64,000 nt of DNA from Nocardia farcinica (lineage in GTDB: Bacteria; Actinomycetota; Actinomycetes; Mycobacteriales; Mycobacteriaceae). The stretch's first letter is position 1. Each line of letters begins with the position of its first letter. Both the position numbers and the translations under genes were made by a program. The stretch spans positions 806,001 through 870,000 of the forward strand of contig NZ_LN868939.1 of the NCBI RefSeq assembly GCF_001182745.1, given 5' to 3'. The notes below the pieces were generated by a model. That model saw only the letters and a program-made list of their open reading frames with translations, had not been told where the DNA came from and did no database searches. Below are positions 41,767 through 51,818 of the stretch, piece after piece.

Positions 41767-44130
41767 TCAGCCCGGCACCGGCACGGTCAGGCCGGGGAAG
41801 ATCTCGATCTGCCTGGGCGGAGGCGGCGGCGCGGGAGCCGGCGCGGGCGCGGGCGGGATCACGATCTGCGGCTCGGGTTCCGGCGCGGGGGTGTTCGGCG
41901 CCGGGGGGATCACCACGGCGGGCGCCTGCGGACGGGTGGCCTGCGGCGGGTTGAGGATGTCGTACGGATTACCCGACGGCGGTCCCTGCCGGCCCACCTG
42001 CGAGGGCGGTCCCTCGGCGGCGGTGTCGGGTACCGGGAACTGCTCGACCGGCGCGCCCTCGTGCGCGTCGTCCATCATCTGCTTCCAGATGTCCGACGGC
42101 AGCCCCGACCCGTAGATGCTGGCACCGCCCGCGGTACGGATCGGCTGGGAGTGCTCGGTGCCGATCCACACCGCGGTGGACAGCGACGGCGTGAAGCCGA
42201 CCATCCACGCGTCCTTGTTCAGGTCGGTCTCGCCGAGCTGCGTGGTGCCGGTCTTGGCCGCCGACGGGCGTCCGCCCGCCAGCGCGTGCCCGTTGGAGTA
42301 GGCCGCGATCGGCATCATCGCCTGAATGGTCTTCTCCGCGATCGGCGCCGGAATGCGCTGTTCGGGCGCCGGTAGTTGCTCGCCCACCGGCCGCTCCGGC
42401 ACGCCGCGGTCCAGCAGCACCCGGCCGTCGCCGGTCACCACCCGCTGCACGAAATACGGCCGGTGGTACCAGCCGGAGGCGGCGATGGTGGCGTAGGCCG
42501 AGGCCATGTCGATCGGACGCACCAGGTACTGACCGAGCACGATGCCGTTGTAGGGCGGGCCGCCGTCCTCGGTCAGGGTCTTGCCCGCCACGCCCGGGAT
42601 GTGCTCGGGGATGCCCGCCTGGTGCGCGGCGTCGGCGATGGCCTGCGGGCCGTCCAGCATCGACATGGTGAGCCGGTAGAAGCTGGTGTTGAGGGAGCGC
42701 TTGAGCGCCTCGGCGATGGAGCACCGCCCGCACGTCTCGTTCTGCACGTTGGTGATGGTGGTGCCGTGGTCGGTGATCGGGGAACTGTCGATCGCACGGG
42801 TCAGCGGGATGCTCTGCTGCTGGGCGGCGATCACGGCGAACACCTTGAACGCCGAACCGGTCTGCAACGGCGCCTGCGCGAAGTCGTAGCCGGTGCCGTC
42901 CTCGCCGCCGTAGTAGGCGCGCACCGCCCCCGAGCGCGGGTCGACCGAGACGACGGCGGCGCGCAGTTCGGGCGGCTGGCCGGCGAGCCGGTCCCGCACC
43001 GCGGTCATCGCGGCCTGCTGGGCGCGCACGTCGATGGTGGTGGTGATCTGCAGCGCGCCGGTGTTCAGTTCGCGTTCGCTGATCCCGGAGTCGCGCAGTT
43101 CGCGCAGCACCTGGGTGCGGATCAACCCCTCGGGGCCCCGGGCCGCGCTGGCGTCGGGGAGTTCGGTGATGGGCACGATGTCGGGGAACGCGGTGGCGTC
43201 GCGGTCGCCGGGGGCGAGCACGCCCATCTCCACCATGCCGTCGAGGACGTAGCGCCACCGCGCCTTCAGGTCGTCGAGGTGGGTCTCGGGGTCCAGGATC
43301 GACGGTGTCCGGATCACCGAGGCCAGCACCGCGCCCTCGGCCAGGGTCAGCTGCGCGGGCGGCTTGGCGAAGTAGGCCTGGGCGGCGGCGTCGATGCCGT
43401 AGGCGCCGCGCCCGTAGTAGATGGTGTTGAGGTAGGCGGCCAGGATCTCGTCCTTGGTCCACTGCCGCGCCATCTTCGCCGCGATCACCAGCTCGCGCAT
43501 CTTGCGGCTGATCGTACGTTCGGAACCGAGGAAGGCGTTCTTCACATACTGCTGGGTGATGGTCGAACCGCCGCCCGCGTCCTCCTTGCCGAGCAGGTTG
43601 TCGCGCGCGGCACGCAGGAACCCGGAGGTCGAGTAGCCGGGATTGGTGTAGAAGTTGCGGTCCTCGGCCGAGAGCACGGCGTCGCGCACGTGCTGGGGAA
43701 CCTCCGACAGCGGCACCGGCGTGCGGTTGCCCTCCGGCGGCACCACCTTCGCCAGTACGGTCGTGCCGTCGGAGGCGGTGATGGTGGCGATCTGATTGGT
43801 CTGCACCGCGGCCGGATCGGGGATCTCGGCGCTCCAATACACCAGCGCCAGCAGCAGGCCGGGCACCGCGACGAAGATCACGAACAGCGCCAGTGCCAGC
43901 CGCCGCAACCGCTCGCCCCTGGTCCGGCGCCGCCGCGGTGCCGCTCCCCGATCGCGGTCGGCCGCGGTGTCCTCGGCAGCGTTGTCCGGATCGGCAGCGT
44001 CGTCCCGATCGGTGGAGTCCTCGGCGGTGCCGGTCGCGGGGTCCTTCCACCCCGCGATGGACGCGTACGGCGCCGATCCCGGATCGCCCCCGGCGCCGCG
44101 TCGCCCCCACCGCCTGCCGAACGCGCCCAC
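41767..44130 (-). CDS. Bifunctional penicillin-binding protein, second PonA-type paralog
   Basis: This second class A PBP has 787 residues when started at GTG 44130, which has AAGGAG six bases ahead (an upstream ATG at 44160 lacks a ribosome site). A short acidic cytoplasmic region is followed by a membrane helix at about 78-100. The GT51 domain has E156 in EDRNFYTNPGYSTSGF and GGSTITQQYVKN. The transpeptidase has S426-A-F-K429, S479-L-N481 and K626-T-G628. A Pro/Ala tail ends it. The catalytic core is strikingly similar to the PonA1-type protein at 33181, including the CxxC-like pair CGRC/CGMC before the SLN motif. The Pro-rich N terminus of PonA1 is absent. Confidence 0.9.
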   Translation of the reverse strand: MGAFGRRWGRRGAGGDPGSAPYASIAGWKDPATGTAEDSTDRDDAADPDNAAEDTAADRDRGAAPRRRRTRGERLRRLALALFVIFVAVPGLLLALVYWSAEIPDPAAVQTNQIATITASDGTTVLAKVVPPEGNRTPVPLSEVPQHVRDAVLSAEDRNFYTNPGYSTSGFLRAARDNLLGKEDAGGGSTITQQYVKNAFLGSERTISRKMRELVIAAKMARQWTKDEILAAYLNTIYYGRGAYGIDAAAQAYFAKPPAQLTLAEGAVLASVIRTPSILDPETHLDDLKARWRYVLDGMVEMGVLAPGDRDATAFPDIVPITELPDASAARGPEGLIRTQVLRELRDSGISERELNTGALQITTTIDVRAQQAAMTAVRDRLAGQPPELRAAVVSVDPRSGAVRAYYGGEDGTGYDFAQAPLQTGSAFKVFAVIAAQQQSIPLTRAIDSSPITDHGTTITNVQNETCGRCSIAEALKRSLNTSFYRLTMSMLDGPQAIADAAHQAGIPEHIPGVAGKTLTEDGGPPYNGIVLGQYLVRPIDMASAYATIAASGWYHRPYFVQRVVTGDGRVLLDRGVPERPVGEQLPAPEQRIPAPIAEKTIQAMMPIAAYSNGHALAGGRPSAAKTGTTQLGETDLNKDAWMVGFTPSLSTAVWIGTEHSQPIRTAGGASIYGSGLPSDIWKQMMDDAHEGAPVEQFPVPDTAAEGPPSQVGRQGPPSGNPYDILNPPQATRPQAPAVVIPPAPNTPAPEPEPQIVIPPAPAPAPAPPPPPRQIEIFPGLTVPVPG

Positions 44131-44246
44131 GATCATCTCCTTCCGGAGCGTCGGTACCACACGAACAACGACCGAGCCTGAACCTCGACTTTACAGGGTC
44201 GGTGTGTCGGTGCCGCCGGGCGGCAACGTTCCGGCAACCGCGCGGG

Positions 44247-45113
44247 TCAGCTCTTGACGCCGCCCGCGGTGAGGCCGGAGATGATGCGGCGCTGGAACAG
44301 CAGGACCATGATCACCAGCGGAATGGTGACGATCAGGCCCGCCGCCATGATCGCGGCATAGGGCTGGACCAGTGGGTTGTTGCCGGAGAACCGGGCGATC
44401 GCGACCGTCACCGGCTCGGTCCGGCCACCGGACAGCAGCCGGGCGAGCAGGTACTCGTTGACCGCCGCGATGAAGGCCAGGATCGCCGTGGTGAACACCG
44501 CGGGCGCGGCCAGCGGCAGCATCACCAGCCGGAACGCCTGCGCCTTGGTGGCGCCGTCGATGCGGGCGGCCTCCTCGAGCTCCCACGGCAGTTCGGCGAA
44601 GAACGAGGCCAGGATGTAGACGGTCATCGGCAGCACGAACGAGATGTTCGGGATGATCATCGCCTGGTACTGCCCGATCCAGCCGAGGCTGGTGAACAGC
44701 TGGAACAGCGGGGTGACCAGCACGACGACCGGGAACATCGAGGCGCTCAGGATCAGCCCGGCCACCACGTACTTGCCGCGGAAGGCCAGCCGCGCCAGCG
44801 CGTAGGCGGCGAACACGCCGATCACCAGCGCGATCACCGTGGTGATCGACCCGATGAGCACGCTGTTGAGCAGTGCCCGCCCGAAGTTGTTGCCCCGGGT
44901 GGTGTCGAAGGCGTTGCGGAAGTTCTCCAACGTCACGTGGGTGGGCCACGGCGTGTTGTCGAAGGTGTAGTCCGGATCGCGGAACGCGGTGACCGCCATC
45001 CAGTAGAACGGGCCGAGACCCCACACCAGGATGATCAGCGCACCGAGATAGATGCGCGCCCCCGCGAGCCGTTTGGTCCAGGGCACCGGTCGTTTCGTCG
45101 TCGCAGTCGCCAT
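44247..45113 (-). CDS. sugB: Sugar ABC transporter permease, SugB-like
   Basis: The 288-residue permease has six predicted membrane helices and the inner-membrane EAA loop ELEEAARIDGATKAQAFRLVMLPLAAP near 175-200 that docks on the ATPase. It is of the MalG/SugB type, with an N-terminal GARIYLGALIILVWGLGPF helix. In mycobacteria LpqY-SugABC imports trehalose released during cell-wall glycolipid turnover. Its ATG overlaps the sugA stop by one base (TGATG), so translation is coupled. The C terminus ends ISGLTAGGVKS, typical of this subfamily. Confidence 0.88.
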   Translation of the reverse strand: MATATTKRPVPWTKRLAGARIYLGALIILVWGLGPFYWMAVTAFRDPDYTFDNTPWPTHVTLENFRNAFDTTRGNNFGRALLNSVLIGSITTVIALVIGVFAAYALARLAFRGKYVVAGLILSASMFPVVVLVTPLFQLFTSLGWIGQYQAMIIPNISFVLPMTVYILASFFAELPWELEEAARIDGATKAQAFRLVMLPLAAPAVFTTAILAFIAAVNEYLLARLLSGGRTEPVTVAIARFSGNNPLVQPYAAIMAAGLIVTIPLVIMVLLFQRRIISGLTAGGVKS

Positions 45114-46126
45114 CAGTGCGCCTCTCGCTGTGCTTCCTGGGTGCGGACCGCGTTGGCGCCCAGGAACTTCACCAGGACGAAGGCGATCGCGAAGATCAGC
45201 AGGAAGGTCAGGGTCGACAACGCCGCCGCGCTGTTGGGGCCCTGGCGGACCTGCTCGACCACCAGGATCGAGATCGTGCGGGTGGACGGGTTGCCCAGCG
45301 TCATGATCGCGGGCAGGTCGAACATGCGCAGCGCGTCCATCGTGCGGAACAGGATCGCCACCATCAGGGCGGGCTTGAGCAGCGGCAGGGTGATCTGGGT
45401 GAACCGCTGCCAGGCCGAGGCACCGTCGACCTTGGCCGCCTCGTACACGTCGTTCGGGATGACCTGCAGACCCGCCAGGATCAGCAGCGCCATGAACGGG
45501 GTGGTCTTCCACACGTCGGCCACGATCACGGCGAACCGTGCCGCCCACGGGTCGGAGGTCCACAGGATGTGGGTGCCGAGCACCCGGTTCACCACGCCGT
45601 CGTACTGGAACATGAACTCCCACAACCGCGCCGTGACCGCGGTGGGGATCGCCCACGGGATGAGCACCGCCGCGCGCAGCAGCGAACGACCGGCGAAGGT
45701 CTTGCCCATCACCATCGCCATGCCGAGGCCGATGGTGGCTTCCAACGTGACGGTGATGACGGTGAAGAACAGCGTGATCCCGACAGCCGTCCAGAACTGC
45801 GAGCCCAGGTTGCCGGTGGGGCAGGCGATGGTCTCCCCGGTGGGCAGCGTGCACTGCTGCAACACCCAGTGCAGGTAGTTGTCGAATCCGGCGCTGCCGC
45901 CCTCGACGAACATGCCGGTGCTCGGGTCGAGCCCGGAGTCCTTCTGGAAGGACATGTAGAGCGCGCGGCCGACCGGGTAGCCGATGACGACGGCCAGGGC
46001 CACCAGCACGGGAGTGACCAGCAGCCACGCCCGGCCGGACGCCCGCAACTCGGCGAACAGGCCGGTGCGGGCGGCGGGCGCTTCGTCTTTCGGCACGCGG
46101 GTGGCCACTGTCGAGGGATCCGACAC
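45113..46126 (-). CDS. sugA: Sugar ABC transporter permease, SugA-like
   Basis: The 337-residue permease is of the MalF/SugA type, with six membrane helices plus a periplasmic insertion carrying two Cys near 90-105 (QQCTLPTGETIACP). The EAA loop is DVYEAAKVDGASAWQRFTQITLPLLKP. It forms the channel together with SugB. It is 47 bases downstream of the lpqY-like gene and directly coupled to sugB. Confidence 0.87.
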   Translation of the reverse strand: MSDPSTVATRVPKDEAPAARTGLFAELRASGRAWLLVTPVLVALAVVIGYPVGRALYMSFQKDSGLDPSTGMFVEGGSAGFDNYLHWVLQQCTLPTGETIACPTGNLGSQFWTAVGITLFFTVITVTLEATIGLGMAMVMGKTFAGRSLLRAAVLIPWAIPTAVTARLWEFMFQYDGVVNRVLGTHILWTSDPWAARFAVIVADVWKTTPFMALLILAGLQVIPNDVYEAAKVDGASAWQRFTQITLPLLKPALMVAILFRTMDALRMFDLPAIMTLGNPSTRTISILVVEQVRQGPNSAAALSTLTFLLIFAIAFVLVKFLGANAVRTQEAQREAH

Positions 46127-46173
46127 CGTTATCTCTCTCCTACGGGCTGGTCGGGTCCGTTGCGCGACACCGC

Positions 46174-47475
46174 TTACGAACCGGCGGTCTCGATGCCCTT
46201 CTGCATGCCGATGATCGCGTCGTCGACGGACTTGGCTCCGGTCAGGGCAGCATAAGCGTTGTCCTGGATGGCCTTCGACACCGCCGGGTAGAACGGGGTC
46301 ACCGGGCGCGGCACCGCGCTGGCGATGGACTCCTTGAGCGCGGGCAGGTACGGCATCTTGGCGATCAGGGCCGGGTCGTCGTACATCGAGGCGCGCACCG
46401 AGGGCAGCGCGCCGGAGGCGATGATGTGCTGGGCGTCCTCGCTGATCAGGAAGCGCAGGAAGTCCAGCGCGGTGGCCTTGTGCTTGGAGAAGGCGCTGAT
46501 GGCGGCGTTGTAGCCGCCCAGGGTGGAGGCGCCGACGCCGTTCTCGCCCGGCAGCGGCGCGACCGCGAACTTGTCCTTCACCAGCGACGATTCGGCACCG
46601 GCGTCACCGAAGGTGGAGGGCCAGGCGCGCAGGAACAGCAGCCTGCCCTGGGTGAAGGCGTTCGCCGATTCCGGTTCCTTGAAGGTGACTGCTTCCTGCG
46701 GGATGTCGCCGTTCTTGTACGCGGTGACCAGGGTGTTGAGCCCGGCGCGGGCCTGCGGGCTGTCGACGGTCGGGGTCTTGCCGTCGGAGCCGACGAAGCT
46801 GCCGCCGAAGGCGTTGATCACCTCGGAGGTGTTCACCGTCAGGCCCTCGTACGGCGCGAACTGCCCGGCGTAGCAGCCGATGTTGTTCTCCCGGGCGATC
46901 CGGCACTGGCCCAGCATCTCGTTCCAGGTCTTCGGCGGCTCGGGGACCAGGTCCTTGCGGTAGAACAGCAGGCCGCCGTTGGTGTTGCGGGGCGCGGCGT
47001 AGAGGGTGTTGTTGTAGGTGGCGCTGGCGACCGTCGGGGACAGCAGCGTGGAGGTGTCGATCGCGAAGGAGTCCTTCAGCGGCTGGATCCAGCCCTTGGC
47101 GGCGAACTCCGCGGTCCACGGCACGTCGAGGGCGACCACGTCGTAGTCGGACTGCTTGGAGCGCATGTGCTCCACCAGGTCGTCGTACTGCTGGGAGGCG
47201 TCGTTGGACTGCTCCTTGAAGGTCACCTGCTCGTCGGGGTGCGAGGCGTTCCAGCGCTCGATGAGCTGCTTGACCACACCGGTCTCGGTGGTGTCCTTGC
47301 CCTCGACGTAGGTGATCGGGCCACGGCCCTCGAGGTTCTCGGAGGTGGGGTTCCCGCCGTTGTCGCTGGAGCAGGCGGAGGCGAAGGTGGCCGTCAGCAG
47401 CGCGGCCGAGGCGACCGCCAGCGCGGCCCGCGGCACGAGCATGGAACGTAGGGACGACGCCTTTTTCACAGCCAT
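46174..47475 (-). CDS. lpqY: Sugar-binding lipoprotein, LpqY-like
   Basis: The 433-residue solute-binding protein has a signal peptide with a lipobox-like FASAC (Cys at about 35), so it is lipid-anchored to the outer face of the membrane. The mature part has the extracellular-sugar-binding fold: GPITYVEGKDTTETGVVKQL, DVVALDVPWTAEFAAKGWIQPL, GGLLFYRKDLV and GRLLFLRAWPSTF. The start at 47475 has GGAGAG eight bases ahead; an ATG further upstream lacks support. Mycobacterial LpqY binds trehalose; the same substrate here is inferred from the SugA/SugB neighbours. Confidence 0.88.
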   Translation of the reverse strand: MAVKKASSLRSMLVPRAALAVASAALLTATFASACSSDNGGNPTSENLEGRGPITYVEGKDTTETGVVKQLIERWNASHPDEQVTFKEQSNDASQQYDDLVEHMRSKQSDYDVVALDVPWTAEFAAKGWIQPLKDSFAIDTSTLLSPTVASATYNNTLYAAPRNTNGGLLFYRKDLVPEPPKTWNEMLGQCRIARENNIGCYAGQFAPYEGLTVNTSEVINAFGGSFVGSDGKTPTVDSPQARAGLNTLVTAYKNGDIPQEAVTFKEPESANAFTQGRLLFLRAWPSTFGDAGAESSLVKDKFAVAPLPGENGVGASTLGGYNAAISAFSKHKATALDFLRFLISEDAQHIIASGALPSVRASMYDDPALIAKMPYLPALKESIASAVPRPVTPFYPAVSKAIQDNAYAALTGAKSVDDAIIGMQKGIETAGS

Positions 47476-47627
47476 CGCGGACACTCTCCAAGGTTTACGA
47501 CGTGAGCGGCAGCACACCGTGGGCCGGTGCATCACGCAATATACATGGTGTCCACGGTCGGCGTCCGATCATGTCGCCTTATTCCCGGGCCGGGCACCGC
47601 GGCCGGCCCCGGTTAGGCTGGCGGGTG

Positions 47628-48473
47628 ATGTCTTCGCCGAACCCGGTTCCCGATCGGATGCTCACCCGCATCGGCGGGCTGCTGCGCAAGGCCGAGGCCA
47701 CCGACAACGAGCACGAGGCCGAGGCGTTCCTGGCCGCCGCCCAGCGCCTGGCCACCCGCTCCTCCATCGACCTGGCGGTGGCTCGCGCGCACGTCGCCGG
47801 GCGCGAGCGGCGACCGACGCCGGTCCAGCGGGTGATCCCGATCGGCGAGCCGGGCCGCAAGGGGCTGCGCACCTACGTGCAGCTGTTCGTCGCGATCGCG
47901 CACGCCAACGACGTGCGCTGCGATGTCGCCCGCACCTCCACCCAGGTCTATGCCTACGGCTTCGACACCGACATCGACACCTGTGAGGCGCTCTACACCA
48001 GCCTGCTGGTGCAGATGGTGCGGGCCAGCGACCACTACATCAAATCCGGTGCCTACCGCGAGGCGACGGTGGAGAAGGTGGTCACCGAGCAGCGCTGGGG
48101 CCGTACCGTGCGCCGTCGGGTGCAGGCGCCCGCCGCGCCGGTGACGGCGCGGCTGAACTTCCAGATGGCCTTCGCCGAGCGGATCGGGCGGCGGCTGGCC
48201 GAGGTGAAGTCGGAGGTGGAGGCCGAGGCGGTGGCCGAACCGGTGGCGGCCACCGGGACCGCGCTGGCGTTGCGGAACAAGGAGGTGGAGCTGGTCGACT
48301 TCTACACCCGCACCTCCGAGGCCCGCGGCACGTGGAGGGGGCCGCAGGCCTCGGCGGGTCGTTCGGCGGCCGCGCGGCGCGCCGGGGACCGGGCGGGCCG
48401 GGCGGCGCGGCTGGGTCCGGCGCCGGAACTGGGCGGTGTCCGCGGACAGTTGGGCCCCGGCGAGGGGGCATGA
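47628..48473 (+). CDS. DUF2786 domain protein
   Basis: The 281-residue protein begins at ATG 47628. The DUF2786 domain covers about 10-55 (RMLTRIGGLLRKAEATDNEHE and AEAFLAAAQRLATRSSIDLA). The middle (about 85-170) contains YVQLFVAIAHANDVRCDV and a conserved pattern common to this family; the C terminus is basic and Ala-rich. Function is not known. The stop overlaps the start of a zinc metallopeptidase gene (ATGA), a pairing seen in many actinobacteria. Confidence 0.82.
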   Translation: MSSPNPVPDRMLTRIGGLLRKAEATDNEHEAEAFLAAAQRLATRSSIDLAVARAHVAGRERRPTPVQRVIPIGEPGRKGLRTYVQLFVAIAHANDVRCDVARTSTQVYAYGFDTDIDTCEALYTSLLVQMVRASDHYIKSGAYREATVEKVVTEQRWGRTVRRRVQAPAAPVTARLNFQMAFAERIGRRLAEVKSEVEAEAVAEPVAATGTALALRNKEVELVDFYTRTSEARGTWRGPQASAGRSAAARRAGDRAGRAARLGPAPELGGVRGQLGPGEGA

Positions 48474-48976
48474 CCGCCAGGGACACCCAACGCGCCCGGG
48501 TCTACGACGCCGAGCAGCTGGTGCGCGGAATGTTCGACCGGGCCGACGAATTCGGCCATCGCACCGTCGAGTTCCACGGTTCGCAGCTGACGTTGCCGGT
48601 GGAACGGCGGTTCGCCTCGGTGGCGTCGGTGCAGGACTACGTCGACCGGGTGCTCGCCTTGAACTGGGTACGCGCGCAATGGGATCGGGCCGCCGAGCCG
48701 GTGCGGGTGCGGGCGCGCGCCGGGACCCGGGCCGCCCACTACGAAGCCGACGGCGCGGTGCTGGCCGTGCCGCTGCACGCGGGCGGGTCGGCGTGGGCGT
48801 TGCGGGAGCTGGTGGTGCTGCACGAACTCGCGCACCATCTCGCGCCCGGCCCGGCCGCCCCGCACGGTCCCGAGTTCTGCTCGCGCTATGTGGATCTGGT
48901 GGACGGCGTCATCGGGCCGGAAGCGGCGCTGGTGCTGCGGTCCGCGATGCTGGGGTGCGGGGTGCGGATCGGCTGA
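48470..48976 (+). CDS. TIGR04338-type zinc metallohydrolase
   Basis: The 168-residue protein has the motif H118-E119-L-A-H122-H (HELAHHLAPG), the standard zincin signature, and later GPEFCSRYVDLVDG supplying a probable third ligand. The N terminus (RDTQRARVYDAEQLVRGMFDRA) is typical of the TIGR04338 family. It overlaps the DUF2786 gene by four bases, so the two gene products probably work together. A substrate cannot be inferred. Confidence 0.85.
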   Translation: MTARDTQRARVYDAEQLVRGMFDRADEFGHRTVEFHGSQLTLPVERRFASVASVQDYVDRVLALNWVRAQWDRAAEPVRVRARAGTRAAHYEADGAVLAVPLHAGGSAWALRELVVLHELAHHLAPGPAAPHGPEFCSRYVDLVDGVIGPEAALVLRSAMLGCGVRIG

Positions 48977-49004
48977 CGGGTGGCGCCCGCGCCGCCCCTG
49001 CCGA

Positions 49005-49976
49005 TCAGCGCGACTCGAGCAGTGCGCGGACCCGGTGGAAGCGGTTGTGCCACCAGGCCACCCGCTCCCGGTCCGGGTGCCGGTACCGCTCGACCAGCTC
49101 CGGGTCCGGGCCGAGCGGGGCACGGGGCACCGGCAGGTACCCGTCGACCGGGCGCAGCGGTGCGGCGACCAGGTCGCCTTCGAACAGCGATGTCGTGCCG
49201 AGCCCGCACGCGTGGTCGAGTTCGGGCAGCGCACCGGCCAGCGCCAGCTGCGCACCGAGCCCGATGCTCGTCTCCAGCGCCGAGGACACCACGCACGGCA
49301 GCCCGGCGGCCTCGGCCACCGCCAGCGCCCGCCGCACGCCGCCCAGCGGCGTGCACTTGATCACCGCGACGTCGGCGGCCCCGGCCACCGCGACGCGTAG
49401 CGGGTCCTCTGCGCGCCGGATGGACTCGTCGGCCGCGATGGGCGCCTCGACCTGCGCGCGCACCGCCGCCAGCTCCTCGATGGTGCGGCAGGGCTGTTCG
49501 ACGTATTGCAGACCGCCCGCCGCGCGATCCAGTTCGGCGATGTGGGCGACGGCGGTGTCGACGTCCCACGCGGCATTGGCGTCCACCCGCACCGCGCCGT
49601 CGACGCCGAGCGCGTCCCGCACCGCCGCCACCCGCTCCAGGTCCTCCCGCAACGACCCGGGGTGGTCGGCCACCTTCACCTTGGCTGTGCGGCAGCCGGA
49701 TTCGGTGACGATCCGGTGCGCGCGGGCGGCGTCCACCGCGGGCACGGTGCAGTTGACCGGCACCCGGGTGCGCACCGGCTCGGGCCAGCCGGTGCCGGCC
49801 TGCTCGAGCGCCGTGGCCAGCCAGCCCGCCGCCTCCCGGTCGTCGTACTCGGGAAAGGGGCAGAACTCGCCCCATCCCAGCGGGCCGGGCACCAGCATCC
49901 CTTCGCGCACCGTGATGCCCCGGAACCGGGTGCGCAGCGGAATCGCGTAGACGATGGGTTCACCGAAGTCGCTCAT
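49005..49976 (-). CDS. menC: o-Succinylbenzoate synthase
   Basis: The 323-residue enolase-superfamily enzyme dehydrates SHCHC to o-succinylbenzoate in menaquinone synthesis. The catalytic and metal residues are visible: K99-V-K101 (AKVKVAD), D132 in VDANAAW, E160 in YVEQPC, D183 in AADES and K207 in VIKCTPLGG. The actinobacterial length and the N terminus with ITVREGMLV fit MenC. It stands without other men genes in this window. Confidence 0.92.
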   Translation of the reverse strand: MSDFGEPIVYAIPLRTRFRGITVREGMLVPGPLGWGEFCPFPEYDDREAAGWLATALEQAGTGWPEPVRTRVPVNCTVPAVDAARAHRIVTESGCRTAKVKVADHPGSLREDLERVAAVRDALGVDGAVRVDANAAWDVDTAVAHIAELDRAAGGLQYVEQPCRTIEELAAVRAQVEAPIAADESIRRAEDPLRVAVAGAADVAVIKCTPLGGVRRALAVAEAAGLPCVVSSALETSIGLGAQLALAGALPELDHACGLGTTSLFEGDLVAAPLRPVDGYLPVPRAPLGPDPELVERYRHPDRERVAWWHNRFHRVRALLESR

Positions 49977-50013
49977 CGCCGCCAGGATACGGGCGATTCC
50001 GCCGCGCCCGAGT

Positions 50014-51183
<1,170 letters not shown>

Positions 51184-51232
51184 GGGAGGTTCCTTCCGAA
51201 CCGCGAGCCGGGGCGCCGGTGCCCTGACTCTA

Positions 51233-51267
51233 CTGACGTATAGTCAGGCTAACGCCTGGATATAGTC
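51233..51267. promoter_or_regulatory. Operator region between thiolase and HxlR genes
   Basis: CTGAC-GTATA-GTCAG (51233-51247) is a 15-base inverted repeat. TATAGTC occurs at 51239-51245 and again at 51261-51267, exactly 22 bases (about two helical turns) apart. This pattern fits a dimeric winged-helix repressor binding one face of the DNA. Confidence 0.5.
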
Positions 51268-51286
51268 GACTCAAGTCAGAAGTCGG

Positions 51287-51292
51287 TATGAT
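51287..51292 (+). promoter_or_regulatory. -10 element of the HxlR gene, likely leaderless
   Basis: TATGAT lies eight bases ahead of the ATG at 51300, and the first base of that ATG is a purine at normal distance for a transcription start. There is no ribosome site in front of any start, so a leaderless transcript is likely, as is common in actinobacteria. Confidence 0.5.
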
Positions 51293-51299
51293 GTGCGTC

Positions 51300-51797
51300 A
51301 TGGCAGCCGTGATGGAAGGACCGCTGGCCGATCTGTCGTCGTGGCGGACCGACGAGTGCTCGATCGCCAAGGCGATGGACCTGGTCGGCACCCGATCGGC
51401 GATCCTGATCCTGCGCGAGGCCTACTACGGCACCCGCCGTTTCGACGGTTTCGCCGCGCGCGTCGGCATCACCCCGGCGGCGGCCGCGGCCCAACTGCGC
51501 AAACTCACCGAGGCCGGGCTGCTCGCCAAGCACCCCTACCGCGAGGAGGGCAAGCGCACCCGGTACGAGTACGTGCTCACCCCGATGGGCCGTGACCTGC
51601 TGCCCGCGGTGCTGGCGCTGATGCAGTGGGGCGATGCCTACCTGCAACCGGGGCCGCCGCCGCTGCGACTGGTCGACGCGGCGACCGGCGACCCCGTGCG
51701 CGTGCAGGTGCGCAGCGCGAGCGGCCGGGAGATCGAACTCGACGAACTCGGCGTCCGGGTGAACGAGGAGTACCTGCGCGCTCGCGGGAAGAAGTGA
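51300..51797 (+). CDS. HxlR-family transcriptional regulator
   Basis: The 165-residue protein has the HxlR winged helix: CSIAKAMDLVGTRSAILILREAYYGTRRFDGF, then GITPAAAAAQLRKLTEAGLLAKHPYR and YEYVLTPMGRDLLPAV. The C terminus continues about 55 residues beyond the usual domain. Starts at 51288, 51291 and 51312 are also in frame; I choose 51300 because of the -10 box. It probably senses a metabolite and controls the divergent thiolase gene and itself. Confidence 0.88.
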   Translation: MAAVMEGPLADLSSWRTDECSIAKAMDLVGTRSAILILREAYYGTRRFDGFAARVGITPAAAAAQLRKLTEAGLLAKHPYREEGKRTRYEYVLTPMGRDLLPAVLALMQWGDAYLQPGPPPLRLVDAATGDPVRVQVRSASGREIELDELGVRVNEEYLRARGKK

Positions 51798-51815
51798 GCC
51801 GGGACGTCCCGGCTC
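51796..51815. terminator. Bidirectional terminator (20-base palindrome)
   Basis: GAGCCGGGAC followed by GTCCCGGCTC forms a perfect palindrome between convergent HxlR and sugC-like genes. Confidence 0.7.
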
Positions 51816-51818
51816 GGC

